From Sperchopsis tessellata (lineage: Eukaryota > Arthropoda > Insecta > Coleoptera > Hydrophilidae), in assembly GCA_033557685.1 (NCBI GenBank), contig JAWQRN010000285.1, positions 1 to 32,153 of the forward strand: a stretch of 32,153 bases of DNA, read 5' to 3'. Made by a program: the position numbers and the translations under genes. The notes under the pieces are model-generated. The model was not told the origin of the DNA. It was given only the letters and a program-made list of their open reading frames with translations, and did no database searches. Positions 9,650 through 20,689 of the stretch are shown here, in pieces. The first letter of the stretch is position 1, and the number at the start of each line of letters is the position of its first letter.

Positions 9650-10515
9650 AGTGTCAAGTGTCTACTCTAGGATAATTACTTGGTGTGAAAGGACTCGAAC
9701 AAATTTTGTTTGTAGAGGCAAGAACTAGAGTGAGAAATGTGCAATAGGGCGGTACCTTTCCATTCCAATGATTATTATCGACTGTATGACGACATAAAGA
9801 AGGCAGGGGGCAATAATAAACCTCAACGGCATTTCTGAGTTTCCTGGGAAAATAAGAAGGATCTTGAGCAAAGGCTTTAGTATTTTTGAACATAATTGTA
9901 CGATCTGTTTCACAATAATTTTTCGCCACGACTGGCGTATTGATAAATATGACCAAAATAAGTGTGGCGTTCGTGCTCCTTCAAACAAGTTGCAATCGTA
10001 CGCTTATTTTCTCCGAACTATCTTTAACCAAAGGAAATAGTGAGTTGATAAACCCATTTGCTTTGCAATGTGAAGACATTTTTTGAAGAAAGGAGAACTT
10101 GCGAAATATTTTAAACTAATGGATTTAGGAATACTGTTTTGGTGTCAAATTTTGCGAATCCTTAATGAATGGTAGAGAAGCTCAGGTGTATTTTTGACAG
10201 CGATAGGTGGATTTCTTAAAAGTCTTATTTGCCAGTTGATAATTGACAAATTATATGCATTAGATAGTATTGCATCGGTAACTATACACCAACTCAACTT
10301 ATATCCATTTTACGTTACACCTGGAAAAGTAGAATTGTGTCACACAACTTGAAAGTTTGCTGTAGGAAAGATTTAACAGCAGATGTTTTCTGACAGGGGT
10401 GATGATGTGACAATGCATGCATGTATTGGTATAGGTGGGATTTCTGTAAACAGAATGAATAAGCGAAATAACGAATCAACGTTTCAATAAAACATCGTAC
10501 AACATTATGTACTAC
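9650..10515 (-). pseudogene. Penelope-like element, minus-strand arm (RT C-terminus and GIY-YIG remnant)
   Basis: On the minus strand the copy starts near 10515 with an RT C-terminal segment, QYMHALSHHHPCQKTSAVKS then KLCDTILLFQ (about 10315-10460). It then runs through a decayed linker (10050-10310) into the GIY-YIG domain, where TDRTIMFKNTKAFAQDPSYF and PRKLRNAVEVYY (9780-9930) match the C-terminal text of the PLE at 5696-6062. The last part (9660-9780) aligns with the 3' untranslated region of that element (TTCTTGCCTCTACA against TCCTTGCCTATATA). Many stops and frameshifts show it is dead. It abuts a plus-strand PLE segment at about 10515. Confidence 0.8.
10306..10353. repeat. Left arm of a 48-bp near-perfect inverted repeat in the PLE
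   Basis: Its reverse complement matches 10595-10642 at 47 of 48 positions; both encode the KLCDTILLFQ part of the PLE RT. It is a by-product of the head-to-head arrangement, and much better conserved than the surrounding coding sequence. Confidence 0.85.
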
Positions 10516-10840
10516 CATAAGCCAACCAATATCAATAGGTACTTCTCACCCTTGTCAGAAAATGTCTGTAATTAATTCTCTCGTACAGCGACCCTTCAAG
10601 TTGTGTGACACAATTCTACTTTTCCAGGTGTTACGTAAAATGTATATATAATCTCATATATCAAACGGTCAAGAACACGTTTCAGGAATCTATCTATTGC
10701 TATCAAACATACTCCTGATGTGACAGCAAGGGATTTTCTAACATTCGTCAAGGATTCGGTGGATAACATTGCCCTCATGCTTAGAACATTTGAAATCAAA
10801 GCAGTATTTTCCCCAATCCAAACAATTCAATAGCAATTAC
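10515..10840 (+). pseudogene. Penelope-like element, plus-strand arm (RT C-terminal fragment)
   Basis: The plus strand reads KPTNINRY, then after a frameshift TSHPCQKMSVINSLVQRPFK and LCDTILLFQVLRK, followed by decayed linker text (VKDSVDNIALMLRTFEIKAV) ending at FSPIQ near 10820, where the GIY-YIG domain would begin. This is the same protein segment as in the minus-strand arm just upstream, so the two arms meet head to head. The GIY-YIG domain and 3' end are missing. Confidence 0.75.
10595..10642. repeat. Right arm of the 48-bp near-perfect inverted repeat in the PLE
   Basis: Pairs with 10306-10353 (one mismatch in 48). The arms are about 241 bp apart. Confidence 0.85.
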
Positions 10841-11069
10841 CTACTCCTAAATAACATCTCACCATGTACGATACTTCCCAATTTTCCATGGATACAGACA
10901 CCTGTAGTACTAGCTCCTCACATTCCTAAACTGTTATAGGTGTTTGAATTCCAAAAACAAGCATACGGAATAAAAACAGTATATCATTTCTAAAACTCTT
11001 ATTAAAAAAGTTCTCAGATAATTATATTTTAACAACACTGGCCGCTTGCTTCGCTTATCTCAGAGAATG

Positions 11070-12370
11070 TACAGTATTGTACGAATTAATGTGAACATTG
11101 CGCATTTCTTTATTTTTTAAAGATGGCAACACTGCTGTGACAATCTGGACAACTGTTTCTATACAGGTCACATCACCTGTCATTCTGCAATAAGTTATTG
11201 TCAATGCCACTCGTTTTGTCGCTTACTTTCACTGAGTTATACGTATTTTTGTTGATTTGTGGGAAATTATACATTTTGGTTTGGGTTTTCTTGTTTCTGG
11301 CATCATGGATACTACGCCAATGAAAAGAGAAACAATAATTACACTTAGTGCGCACACATCCATGACAATGCTAGTACGTGTTCCGTGAGCTTGGGAGCTG
11401 TAAACAAGATAATCAAGCAAAAAAGGGACACTGGATCAGTTGAAGTTCAACGAGAGTGGAAATGTGGTAAAAAAGGAAGACAATTTCTCGAGATGAATCT
11501 TTTCTTTCGAAAAACAGAAAATTGAACCTACAGACAAGCTATGATCCCCAGCAAGATTTAGAAAAGGCTGGAGTGAAAATTTACGACTCTACAATTCATA
11601 GACGCCTTTTAGAGAGATGAAGAAAAGAGAAAGACCTAAAAAAACAACTTCTGACTCTATATACGCTCATTGGTCAGAAGAACACTGAAGAAATGTCTTC
11701 TTCTCTGATGAGGCACACTTTTTATATAGGTACCGATTAAAGTTTGTACGACAAAAGTTAGGATGAAAAATTGACTGCAGCTCACTTGGTCCGTGAAACT
11801 TTCAGTGAAAAAGATGTTTTGGGGTTATTTTTCATATATGAGAACAGAAAAACTTATACCAATCGAAGGCATGATGAACAGTGAAACATATAAAGCGATG
11901 ATAGAAACAGGTTTGTCCAGAGAACTGGAAAGAGTACGAGCAGTTGGCGAACCAAACTTCCAGTAAGATTCATCCATGTCATGTTTCCAAGGAGATGTTA
12001 AATATTTCAAGTACAGAAGGGTTACTCTTCTAGATTGGCCTGGAAACTCATCAGATCTTAATCCCATTGAGAAGTTGTGGTCTATATGCAAGGCCAGATT
12101 GCTAAACATAGATTGTACAACAAAAGCTGAGATGATTGAGGCTGTCATTCAGGTGTGATTTTGAGATGACAAAATCAAAGAGAATTGCAAAAAAATAATT
12201 GGCTCTATGCCAAAATGAATTGAAGCCGTAATACAAGCCAGAATGGGCATATTCCGTATTTAATAACACTTCAAAGATATATAAGCTAGTATTGTATATA
12301 TTTGTTTCTTTCAATAAACGATATTTACCATAAATCTGCTTTTGTTCACATTTATTCGCACAATACTGTA
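11070..12370 (+). mobile_element. Full-length Tc1-like DNA transposon (1.3 kb)
   Basis: The element is bounded by imperfect terminal inverted repeats at 11070-11097 and 12343-12370 that match at 26 of 28 positions, starting TACAGTATTGT on the left and ending ACAATACTGTA on the right. The outermost TA at each end is the expected Tc1/mariner target-site dinucleotide. Length (1301 bp) and a single central transposase ORF are normal for Tc1-like elements. The ORF is broken, so it is non-autonomous now. Confidence 0.9.
11305..12263 (+). pseudogene. Tc1-like transposase, inactivated (DD34E type)
   Basis: Encodes a cut-and-paste transposase. The start ATG at 11305 opens MDTTPMKRETIITLSAHTSM, the usual N-terminus of one widespread Tc1 lineage, followed by helix-turn-helix text (WELVNKIIKQKRDTGSVEVQ) and RDESFLSKNRKLN. 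The catalytic triad can be followed: first Asp in FSDEAHF (11707-11709), second Asp at 11967-11969 just after an in-frame stop (FQ*DSS), and Glu in DLNPIEKLW (12069-12071). The second Asp and Glu have 33 residues between them, one short of DD34E. The C-terminus reads KIKENCKKIIGSMPK and ends at 12261-12263. Several frameshifts and stops inactivate it. TIRs lie about 235 bp upstream and 80 bp downstream. Confidence 0.9.
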
Positions 12371-12641
12371 TGTATTTACATCGTGCAATAACTTCTAGTT
12401 ACTTCTGTATGAAGATATGTTCGTTATCTGTTTTGGTAACTTTTACCTAGTTTGGACATCCACTATATATTGTTAAACCAACAAGATATCATGTGTTCTC
12501 TCATCAGTAATAATATATTCAGTGTTCGACCATCATGAATATTTTCATAGAAGGTGCACACATACTAATATGATATTCATAAATATATTATTTTTGAACA
12601 TAACTTTTCTAAAAATAGACCCTAGTGGTGTCCACCCAGAT
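12371..12641. other. Short spacer without recognisable features
   Basis: AT-rich spacer between the Tc1-like and hAT-like elements. Confidence 0.5.
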
Positions 12642-13357
12642 CAGTGATTCCCAGCCTTTTAGTCCCAATCTAACTTTGGGTAGCAAGTGATTTTTGGTAG
12701 GACCAATAAATATTTATTATTAATTAAAGTTGATAATGTTTATTTAATTAGCTGTTATTTTCTATTCATAGATAAAATTAAAAATTCCTTTTAAAATTAA
12801 TATTATAGTTACATTAGCTACTTTTATTAATATACTGTTACTGAAATGGCTCAAAAAGATTTGAACACATCCTTATATAAACTTTTAAAATGATTGCATC
12901 TTATGTCACAATTATGATACTACAGTTTTGGAAGATAATCCTAAAATTAATCTCGTTAATTGGGAATCACGAAAGAACGGTTGGGTTAGAAATCAATTTT
13001 CTTCTATCAAATGGATTTCTAACCCATGTCTTCTTTTGAAGCTATGGAATATGGCAATGCTATTGTTGGATGTCATAAAGAACTTACCATTCATCTCGAA
13101 AATCCACTTCAAGCTATAAAATATAGTCAGCTTCCATTCTCAAGCAAACTTAATCTCACAGCATCAGAAATGTTATTCACTAAAATTAATATTAGAGATT
13201 TTTATGTTATTTTATGTTATTAGCACGTGTATTTTCTCTTGTTTGTATTATAAATTAATATTATCTTAAATTATTATCATTTTTTGTTTTGTAGAAAATC
13301 CTATTTTTTGTGTGTTTTAAAATGTTGGGCACGAACAAAAAATGTTGGGAACCACTG
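12642..13357. mobile_element. Short non-autonomous hAT-type transposon
   Basis: The left end CAGTGATTCCCAGCCTTTT and the reverse complement of the right end, CAGTGGTTCCCAACATTTT, match at 16 of 19 positions and fit the CAGTG-TTCCC hAT terminus. The flanking 8-mers (ACCCAGAT and ATTGACAT) agree at only half the positions, so a target-site duplication is not clearly preserved. The 716-bp interior holds two short overlapping frames (12928-13119 and 13026-13223) with no recognisable transposase motif. Most likely it is an internally deleted or MITE-like hAT derivative. Confidence 0.7.
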
Positions 13358-14129
13358 ATTGACATTGAGATGACTTTATTTTGGTAATATATAATGCATT
13401 ATATTTATGCCTGATGGTGGATATTGCTACTAGTAAAGTGGCTCCTATAAAAGTTCAGCTACGTTTTCCACGACGAGTCCAAGCTTTATGAAGCAATCGG
13501 AATAATCCTCGTTTTTTACTGGATTAAAATTTTAATCCCGCACTAAGCTGTTAATTTATGCATAGACCGCCCAAGCTTTCAGCGATTTTCACTTAATACT
13601 TCATTAACTTTTTAAAACTGTGTCCGTATCTGCTCACCCCTCTAATATATGTGGTAAACAAGTAGATTCTTAATAATAATCGCGTGGTTTAAAATTTATA
13701 AATGTTTGTTTTAATATCCTACTGCTTCTGGGTATACTATATTATGTTCAGTTATGTATTTAAGTTTACACACAAGTCTGTCTCGGACGCTAATATTTGC
13801 CGTTATAAATAAATAAATAAATAAAATCAGAAGATCTAGGAAATCAAACATTTGAATAAATAAACTCGAAGTAAAGTAGAGTAAAGGATAGTTAATTTTC
13901 CAAGGCATATGTAAAATATTGTAAAAAATTCTGTATATTCATTGTACTACTTAAATTATAAATTGTAAGTCACTTATAATTTCATAATTATTCTATGTCT
14001 GCCTTAAATAAGAATAAAACACCTGTTAAAAATTAATTAAACATAATCATATATATATATATATATATATTTTACAATAATACTTTTTTCATTTTTAGTT
14101 TAGAAAAATAAGAAAATATTTCTTCAAGA
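13358..14129. other. No gene; two short microsatellites
   Basis: AT-rich spacer. It contains TAAA repeated five times at 13806-13825 and an AT dinucleotide run of eleven units at 14049-14070. Nothing else is recognised. Confidence 0.55.
14049..14070. repeat. (AT)11 microsatellite
   Basis: Eleven uninterrupted AT units. Confidence 0.95.
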
Positions 14130-14290
14130 TTATCCGGGAGACAACCGTGTGTTTGGTCCATCGTTGCAAGGCATGTAGCAGTTAATAGTGCTAATTGTAG
14201 ATTGCCATGTCGCTCTGAAAAGTGCTAGGTGTAGGTGCCTACCAGCTCTCAGTCATGTAGCTCATATAGCTAGAAGTTCTAGTAATAGAA
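14130..14290. repeat. Penelope-type terminal repeat fragment
   Basis: CCGGGAGACAACCGTGTGTT and AAAAGTGCTAGGTGTA match text of the terminal repeats at 4160-4310 (CTGGGAGATAACCTTGTA, AAAAGTGCTAGGTGTA). The GAAAC-type core is too degraded to recognise, although TCCATCGTTGCAAGG aligns with it. It lies about 500 bp from a minus-strand PLE reverse transcriptase, possibly the same insertion. Confidence 0.45.
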
Positions 14291-14784
14291 TAAAATAATT
14301 TCCGTATTTATATAGCGTAGTGAGGCACGAATAGGAAACCATCTTAGCAATTTTCTGCGTGCTACTCTTTTATTGGCTGACAGGATCTCAACAGGGTTCA
14401 TCCCTTGCGGAGTTTGTCAAATTCGATAAAATAGTTTTCCAAGAAGAAGTAAGAGGAAACCCATGTTTCAATGAACTCTCTTATTATTCTAAGGAAGTAA
14501 TTAGAAGATTCTGCGATAATTTTCTTGTCCTAATAATTTACGTTCTGCTAATGGAGATATAGTAAACTGTTTGAGACAGGTTTACCTTTAGTGTTCTCTA
14601 CAGCGAGTGGAGATCATTATTTTTGTCTAACATATGTACATAGAATTCTATAATCTCCAGCGGATTGCAAAGGAATTTAACTTACGAAGAAGACAGAAAT
14701 AGTCAATTTTGTTTCTCCTAGGATTTTATAAAACAATTTCTAAAGAAATGCTGTGGGCTAAAGCTCTCTGTACTAGGGAGTTAA
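14291..14784. other. No recognisable gene
   Basis: No coherent reading frame. A 67-codon frame at 14359-14562 shows no family resemblance. The interval may be decayed PLE sequence between the flanking PLE pieces, but this cannot be shown. Confidence 0.4.
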
Positions 14785-15310
14785 TCCATGTTTTTTTTCT
14801 GACACTAGTGATGGTATGACAATGCATGCAGGTACCTATTGGTATCAGTGAGCTTACACTAAACATAGAGAAAAAGTCATCCATCGAATTTACATTTCAA
14901 TAATGTATCTAAAAAAAGAAGGAAGCCTGATGACTGAATCTTTCATCGAGAACAAATATTGGGATGTTGCAAATTTACGTAATTGAAGAAAACATCTATT
15001 GCATTTCGTCCCAACGACCATATAACAAACATATTATCCACGTAATGGAACGTGCATTTGGGTTATGTATCGAAGGACAATAAGTAGCTCTATAAATATA
15101 TTGACTACAACGGGGGATATCGGGGAACCCATAGCAGCTCCAGATGTTTGTTCGTTTTTAGCACCGCCATATCTGGAGATGAATCTTCCCGTCTCAGTAA
15201 ATCTTTGCTGATGCTGATAACATCAACTATGGGTATACTGGTGAAAGGAGACTCTACATTAAGTTTGTGGTAGCTAGTCTTTTACTAGAAAATGGGAAGA
15301 GTTTCGTATG
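14785..15310 (-). pseudogene. Penelope-like element reverse transcriptase fragment
   Basis: On the minus strand, from 15310 downward, the text reads KLNVESPFTSIPIVDVI (RT motif A region), then EQTSGAAMGSPISPVVVNIF (motif B, around 15085-15145), then CTFR/RG*Y text where YVDD should be, then QHPNI and finally TDTNRYLHALSYHH (about 14820-14855). In motif A the usual FDVES is LNVES, so the catalytic Asp is replaced by Asn. Frameshifts and stops break it throughout. The GIY-YIG domain is absent. Order and wording agree with the PLEs at 6063-7436 and 9650-10515, so it belongs to the same family. Confidence 0.75.
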
Positions 15311-15339
15311 TGGTATTTGGATCATCCTAGGAATTTGTT

Positions 15340-17400
15340 AAGTAACGGGGTAAACTCGAGTAAACCCAGACATCCAGCTTCTGAATGACGATGCCGTTGC
15401 GCAAAACATACATAAAGAATTAAACGATAACGTGGCAGTTATTCATCGATAACTGCATCACTCATATGCTAACATAAACAACTTGTGGGGAGTCATATAG
15501 AACACTTTGAACAACGTCACAAAAAAAATCTGTCCCTAAAGACAAAAGACCAGACTAGATGACCGAAGTGATTCTGTACTGGATAGATAGACGAAGAGAA
15601 TCCAAGTTAACAAACAGCAGCGGTTATAAGAGATTTAATGCAGTGAACAGGAAGTAAATATTAGAGGCAAAGGAGAATAGGCTAGAAGGAAAATTTTCTG
15701 CAATAGAAGACTCACAACGAAAACACGACATCTTTAATTTACATAAAAAAGTAGAAAGTTCACATCTACAATAAAAAGGTATAATTCCCATATCAAGCTG
15801 GGAAAAGATGGGAACCTGATTGGTTTTACAGAGGGAAAACTAGCTGCGTGGGCAAAATATAAAGTAAACCCTTTTCGATGACGAATTAGCTGAATTAAGC
15901 ATAATGGACAAACGCTAATAAAGTCCAATAATATTAAAAAGTGAGGTTCAACATGTCATTAAATAATTAAAGGCAAATAAAAGTTCCGGCCCCGATGAGG
16001 CATACCCGGAGATCCTTAAATTAATAAGCGACGAAAGCATCAATTTTTTTATAAATTTTTTCGATCCCATTTATCAGTCAGGTGACATTCCCGAGGAATG
16101 GTTGGAATCTATTTTCATTCCTCTACCGAGAAAGTCGATCCCTAAATACTACATGCCATTAAGGTCTTGCTAAGAATTCTTCACAACAGAATCTGTAAGG
16201 AGTATGAAATGAACATCGGAGACGATTAGTCTGAATTCAGGAGTGAAATGGGATCAAGGGAGGCACTATTTATTTTCCAAGTTCTAACTCAAAAATGTTA
16301 CGATCAACGGAGGGATATGTTTATTTGCTGCATCGACTTCAAGAAGGCATTTGACCGGGTAAATCATGATCTCCTATTGCAGTCACTACAACGAATCAAC
16401 CTGGATAACAGTGACATTAGACTCATTAGGAATTTAAATTGGAAGTAAAAGGCCAGGTTTGAGATCGAAAATACCACTTCTAAACATATGGAGATCCGAA
16501 GGGGAATCCGACAGGGTTACGTATTGTTCCCGATGCTCTTCAACATGTACTCCGAACTAATATTTATGAACGCACTGAAGAGACTGCAGACGGTATTAAA
16601 GTAAACGGAGTTAACATCAATACAATTAAATATGCCGGCGATACTTTTCTGATAGCCGACTCAGATTTTGGGCTTCAACGTCTCATAGGCAGCTTAAACC
16701 CATCTTGCATCGAATTCGGAATAAAAATAAACATCGAGAAAACCAAAGTGATGTCTACTCGAAAAAGTCACAATGTGCCTTACCCCTGTTTCATAAACGG
16801 ATAAATTTAAGTATCTTGGAAGCTCAATAAATTACTGCCTTGACCCAAAACTGGAAATAAGAACGAGAAACAAGCAAGGCAGGAACTTATTCGCAAAATT
16901 AAAAAAGCTGTTGTGTGATTGTGGGATGAACCTCGGACTTCGATTGAGTTTGGCTAAGTGCTATGATTGGTCTACACTCCTTTACGGAGCCGAAACCTGG
17001 ACGCTGACGGCTTCCAGCTTAAATAAGCTTGAAGTTTTCGAGATGTGGACCTACCACAGGATGCTCAAAATTTCCTGGACTGTGCAAATATCTAATGATG
17101 AGGTTCTCCGTAGAACACGTGGAAATAGGGAGCTTCTTCATACAAAAGCCCGCAAATATTTAAACTTCGGCCACATATTAAGGAACGAAAAGAACCAATA
17201 TGCACAAATAATAATGAAGGGAAAGATAGAAAGTAGACGAAGAATAGGATGGAAGAATCTCTCGTTGCTGAGGATCATCTCACACTGAACGGCGTTAAGC
17301 TTCGACTAACTAATGAGAACGGCAAAAGATAGAGAATAATTTGCCATTGTATTAGCCAATCTCCACTAGCAGACACGGCACAATAAGAAGAAAAAGAACG
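15340..17400 (+). pseudogene. RTE-like LINE, endonuclease-RT linker through 3' end, decayed
   Basis: The plus strand preserves most of the RT ORF2 of a LINE resembling the RTE/BovB-type families common in arthropods. In order: a linker (ILYWIDRRRESKLTNSSGY, LEAKENRLEGKFSAIEDSQR); RT entry (LKANKSSGPDEAYPEILKLI, then SGDIPEEWLESIFIPLP); motif A (CCIDFKKAFDRVNHD, Asp at 16335-16337); RRGIRQG-like text near 16500; and motif C near 16631-16642, which reads YAGD instead of YADD. The thumb and C-terminal part are best preserved (16911-17288): CDCGMNLGLRLSLAKCYDW, LLYGAETWTLTASSLNKLEV, FGHILRNEKNQYAQIIMKGK. The end is marked by GGCACAATAAGAAGAAAAAG near 17376-17397, a tail like those of RTE elements. 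Many stops. The 5' endonuclease domain is missing. Confidence 0.85.
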
Positions 17401-19862
17401 GGGTGAGGAATCAGGTAAAGTTGTATGTAATCAGTCGAAAAGATATAAAAGGTTTATGTACCTTAGATACACCATATAAATGGGGAAATAATACGACAAC
17501 AATTACTGGGGAATTAATATACCGGTTTGGGATCACATTAGTTTATTAATGCAATGGATCTTATACTATTATGAATCGTTCTCGTGACCTTCTATTTACA
17601 CTAATAGCAACTGTGCTCAAATAATGAACCCGGTTAGTTTTCAATATAACCTAAAATTAAACAAAGCAAGCTTTAGATTATAAATTTAACTGTTTTGCAT
17701 GTACCATTAATATTACTCTACTGTAAATAGTGCATGATCAACAAACAATTGAGTGTTACTGATTATAATTTCTGTTGCTCTAGCGTGTTGCCAGCATAGA
17801 AAACAAAATCGTGTTGGTGATTAAATTATAATAACACGTGCCAGCAAATCACTTGCTGTTAGTTACAGTTAAAATCGGATCTACGAGCCGTTGCGGCATG
17901 GTCATGGCTAGGCATTATTTAACCTTTCAATTATATACTTGTGTTGCGGAATCCCACACGGATACACTCTAAACATCTCGTCAAATTATAATTTTACGTT
18001 TGAATTGTCACAAATAAGCGCCTTTACTTTAACCACATCCCGCAACAGTCGAGTTGTTTAATGCGCGTCCAGTGTGAAGAGCTTTTGATGGTTTATCCAA
18101 ATGCCGACCACAATTTACCGGGTACGTGAATACAGAGATTGCGCGTGAATAGTTGATATATTGAGTATGTGATTAAGTGATTTTAGTAAAAATTTGCATT
18201 GAATTTAATTCTTCAATACAGGAGGAACCTAACTTATACTAGGGACATGCAAGAATAAATATCTTAGGTAAAAAAATTTCCGATTTTATTAAATTTACCC
18301 GCTTTTCAGTTATTTTATATTTATTTTAGTTTATAAGTTAATATGATATAGTTTTAAAGAAGGTTATCACATTTTAAACTTCAAATTACAGTATTGCCAG
18401 TATTTTCCCAAGAAATTGTATCCCTCTACCCTTGAATGAATTATGAAATAAAAAAGAAAATAATATTTGCCAAATTAACAGCCTGGATTCAAAAATAATA
18501 TCGTTGGTGGAGTATGTGTCCCATAGTTTTGGTCATCATTGGAACTGTAATACTTTGCATTTTCGAACGATCTGCCAACTAGTGTTAACTAGTGTCATTC
18601 TTTCTTGTTAACGGACATAATCTTGCACATCAGTGACCAAAATCTGGAATTTCTTGCGGGGGACCTGGTATGTTTCGTGCATAATTTATGATAAATGCGC
18701 TCGCTCTAATCCAAGATAAAAACATGAAAATAGTTTTTATTTCTAGCTGACAATATACATATAGCGTCCCTGATAGCAAATCAAATTTCTTGGGTACCTA
18801 CCTTGATTTCAGCTAACTTGTCAATAAGATATAGAGCATCTGGTTCGAGTGTTTGCTCTTCGAAGAATATAAATTATTTTTGGTGATAATTTAGCATGGG
18901 AAAATTGTGTTTTTGGGTATGTAGTGTTGCAAAATTTACATTATTTATCTTATTTGAAAGAGTATCATAAAAACAAGAATACACTAGATCCAATTTTTCG
19001 ATAATGTTTTGCATAGTCAATTGTGGATAGTTATTTTAAAGTTAACAAATCTTTTAGACTACTTCTTTCAATTAAAGTATTTTCGTTCTAGATCTATAAC
19101 CATCCAATATAGATATCGCTTGAAACAACTTCTGAGTTGGTGTGTGAACTGTGCGTATCAAATAAGTTTGAATCAACAAGTAACATTCACGAAAATATAC
19201 TAAATTAATAAAACTAACTAGGTAGATAGTTATAGAAATCTAGATCAAGATCTGAAAATTTTATTTATTTACCAAATGGAAACGGTAGAATATTTGGAAG
19301 ATAGTAAACAATAAAAAAAAAGTTGAAAATATAATTTTGAGCAGCTCTCAAGGGAAACTATAGTGCAAAAACTAGTTGCAGTCACTTTTTTCGATATGTT
19401 TTCTGAAATCGTATCAACTCAAGCTGTTGACTGTTTAAGATCCACAGTATATATTTTCAATTCCTTTTTGTGTTTAACCCATTAGCCTTGGTCAACATTT
19501 GACAATCGGTTACTTATTTTTTTTTGGTTGCTATAAATGCATCAGTTGCAAATTTAATTGTGCTAGGTTAACACTAACAAAGTTAAGTCTCCGTTGTCAC
19601 TAATATGTTTCTATTTTAGCGTTAAATGTTCCAATTATTTAACTTCAAGATAAGCTGCATGTGTTTTGACAGCTGATTTCGTTGTGCGTGTTTTAGAACG
19701 TCTAATTGTTTGTTATATTGTTCGCTAATAACCTCTAATTTGATATTATTATCTATTTTACTAAATTAAGCATCTTTGTAGTTGTCAATATACTTGAGTA
19801 TTTATGCCTGACCACTAATGGAGACAATGGTAGTGACCATACTTTTTGAAGGTAATGATTAA
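17401..19862. other. Long AT-rich stretch with no recognisable gene or element
   Basis: I find no coherent translated motif, TIR pair or RNA gene. A somewhat less AT-rich patch near 17870-18150 shows nothing identifiable. Confidence 0.45.
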
Positions 19863-20340
19863 ATGTATACTTTATTAGGGATTGTATTAGGAATCTATAC
19901 AGCTGAAGCTATAGATGTAATGGAATTGTCCCCAGAAAACATTAAAATCATCTACGATTGTGGCGATAACACTGTGCTGAGTCCACGACCAATTTTAAAT
20001 ACAAAGTGGGGGAACAAGAACATCTATATGAAGAAGACTCATAATGTGAAGAAACTGTTCCATAAGTTCTCCATGAAAGAACAAAGATCTAACTTTTTAA
20101 AACTGATTCTTTAAAAAATAAGTCTGCGGAGAAATTATTTGAAGAACTTTTCGATAAGTATCGTTTTGAATATATTGTAGATCAGAGAAAATAGTATGCC
20201 TTTCATTAAAACAAATACAATTTTAACCTTACCCCGTATTGTTGACGCAAGTTTTTGGAATTTTTATATTGTCCACAAGAACATACGTATTGTTGCGAAT
20301 ATGAAGATTAATTAGTTCCAAAAACGATTTTTTTAATTAA
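19863..20340 (+). pseudogene. piggyBac-like transposase, N-terminal fragment
   Basis: The frame at 19863-20114 contains AEAIDVMELSPENIKIIYDC, an acidic N-terminal 'ID(V)...P...' region as in piggyBac-derived transposases. It is followed by ILNTKWGNKNIYMKKTHNVK. After a one-base frame change come KNKSAEKLFEELFDKYRFEY and IVDQRK*YA (about 20110-20205), matching the usual 'FELFFD..v...IV..TN.YA' start of the DDE_Tnp_1_7 domain. NFNLTPY, RKFLEF and PQEHTYCCEYED (to about 20320) match its next segment. The catalytic aspartates would lie further downstream and are not seen. No TTAA-flanked termini were found. The family call rests on a chain of weak motifs and needs a profile search. Confidence 0.5.
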
Positions 20341-20689
20341 AAAATGTATATTATCAACGAAATCACATGGTAAGAAAAGGGATAAACTGTTTAAAATGTA
20401 TTTATTTATTTAGTTCCAAGTATACAACTTTCATTATACACGGTAAACATAAATTTCTATAATATTAGAATTGTCAAATTGTCAAAAATAAAGTTTAAGC
20501 TTGTACAAAAACGATTTGTTAAATTGATGCCGGTTCTATTTGAATTTAATACTATTTACGAGAGCAAGATAATGGACTGTATGAATGTTTTTAATATACA
20601 AACAAATTACGTATATTTGTTAACAATTTTCACTTACCTTTGGTTTGTAGAAGTACTTGTAGTAAGATGAATAAAACGTGTAGCGTTAT
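20341..20689. other. No recognisable gene
   Basis: AT-rich; no continuation of the piggyBac-like reading could be recognised. Confidence 0.4.

Noticed and set aside
13806..14070. TAAA and AT microsatellites as functional regulatory elements
   Set aside because: Ordinary simple repeats in an AT-rich genome, with no gene nearby to regulate.
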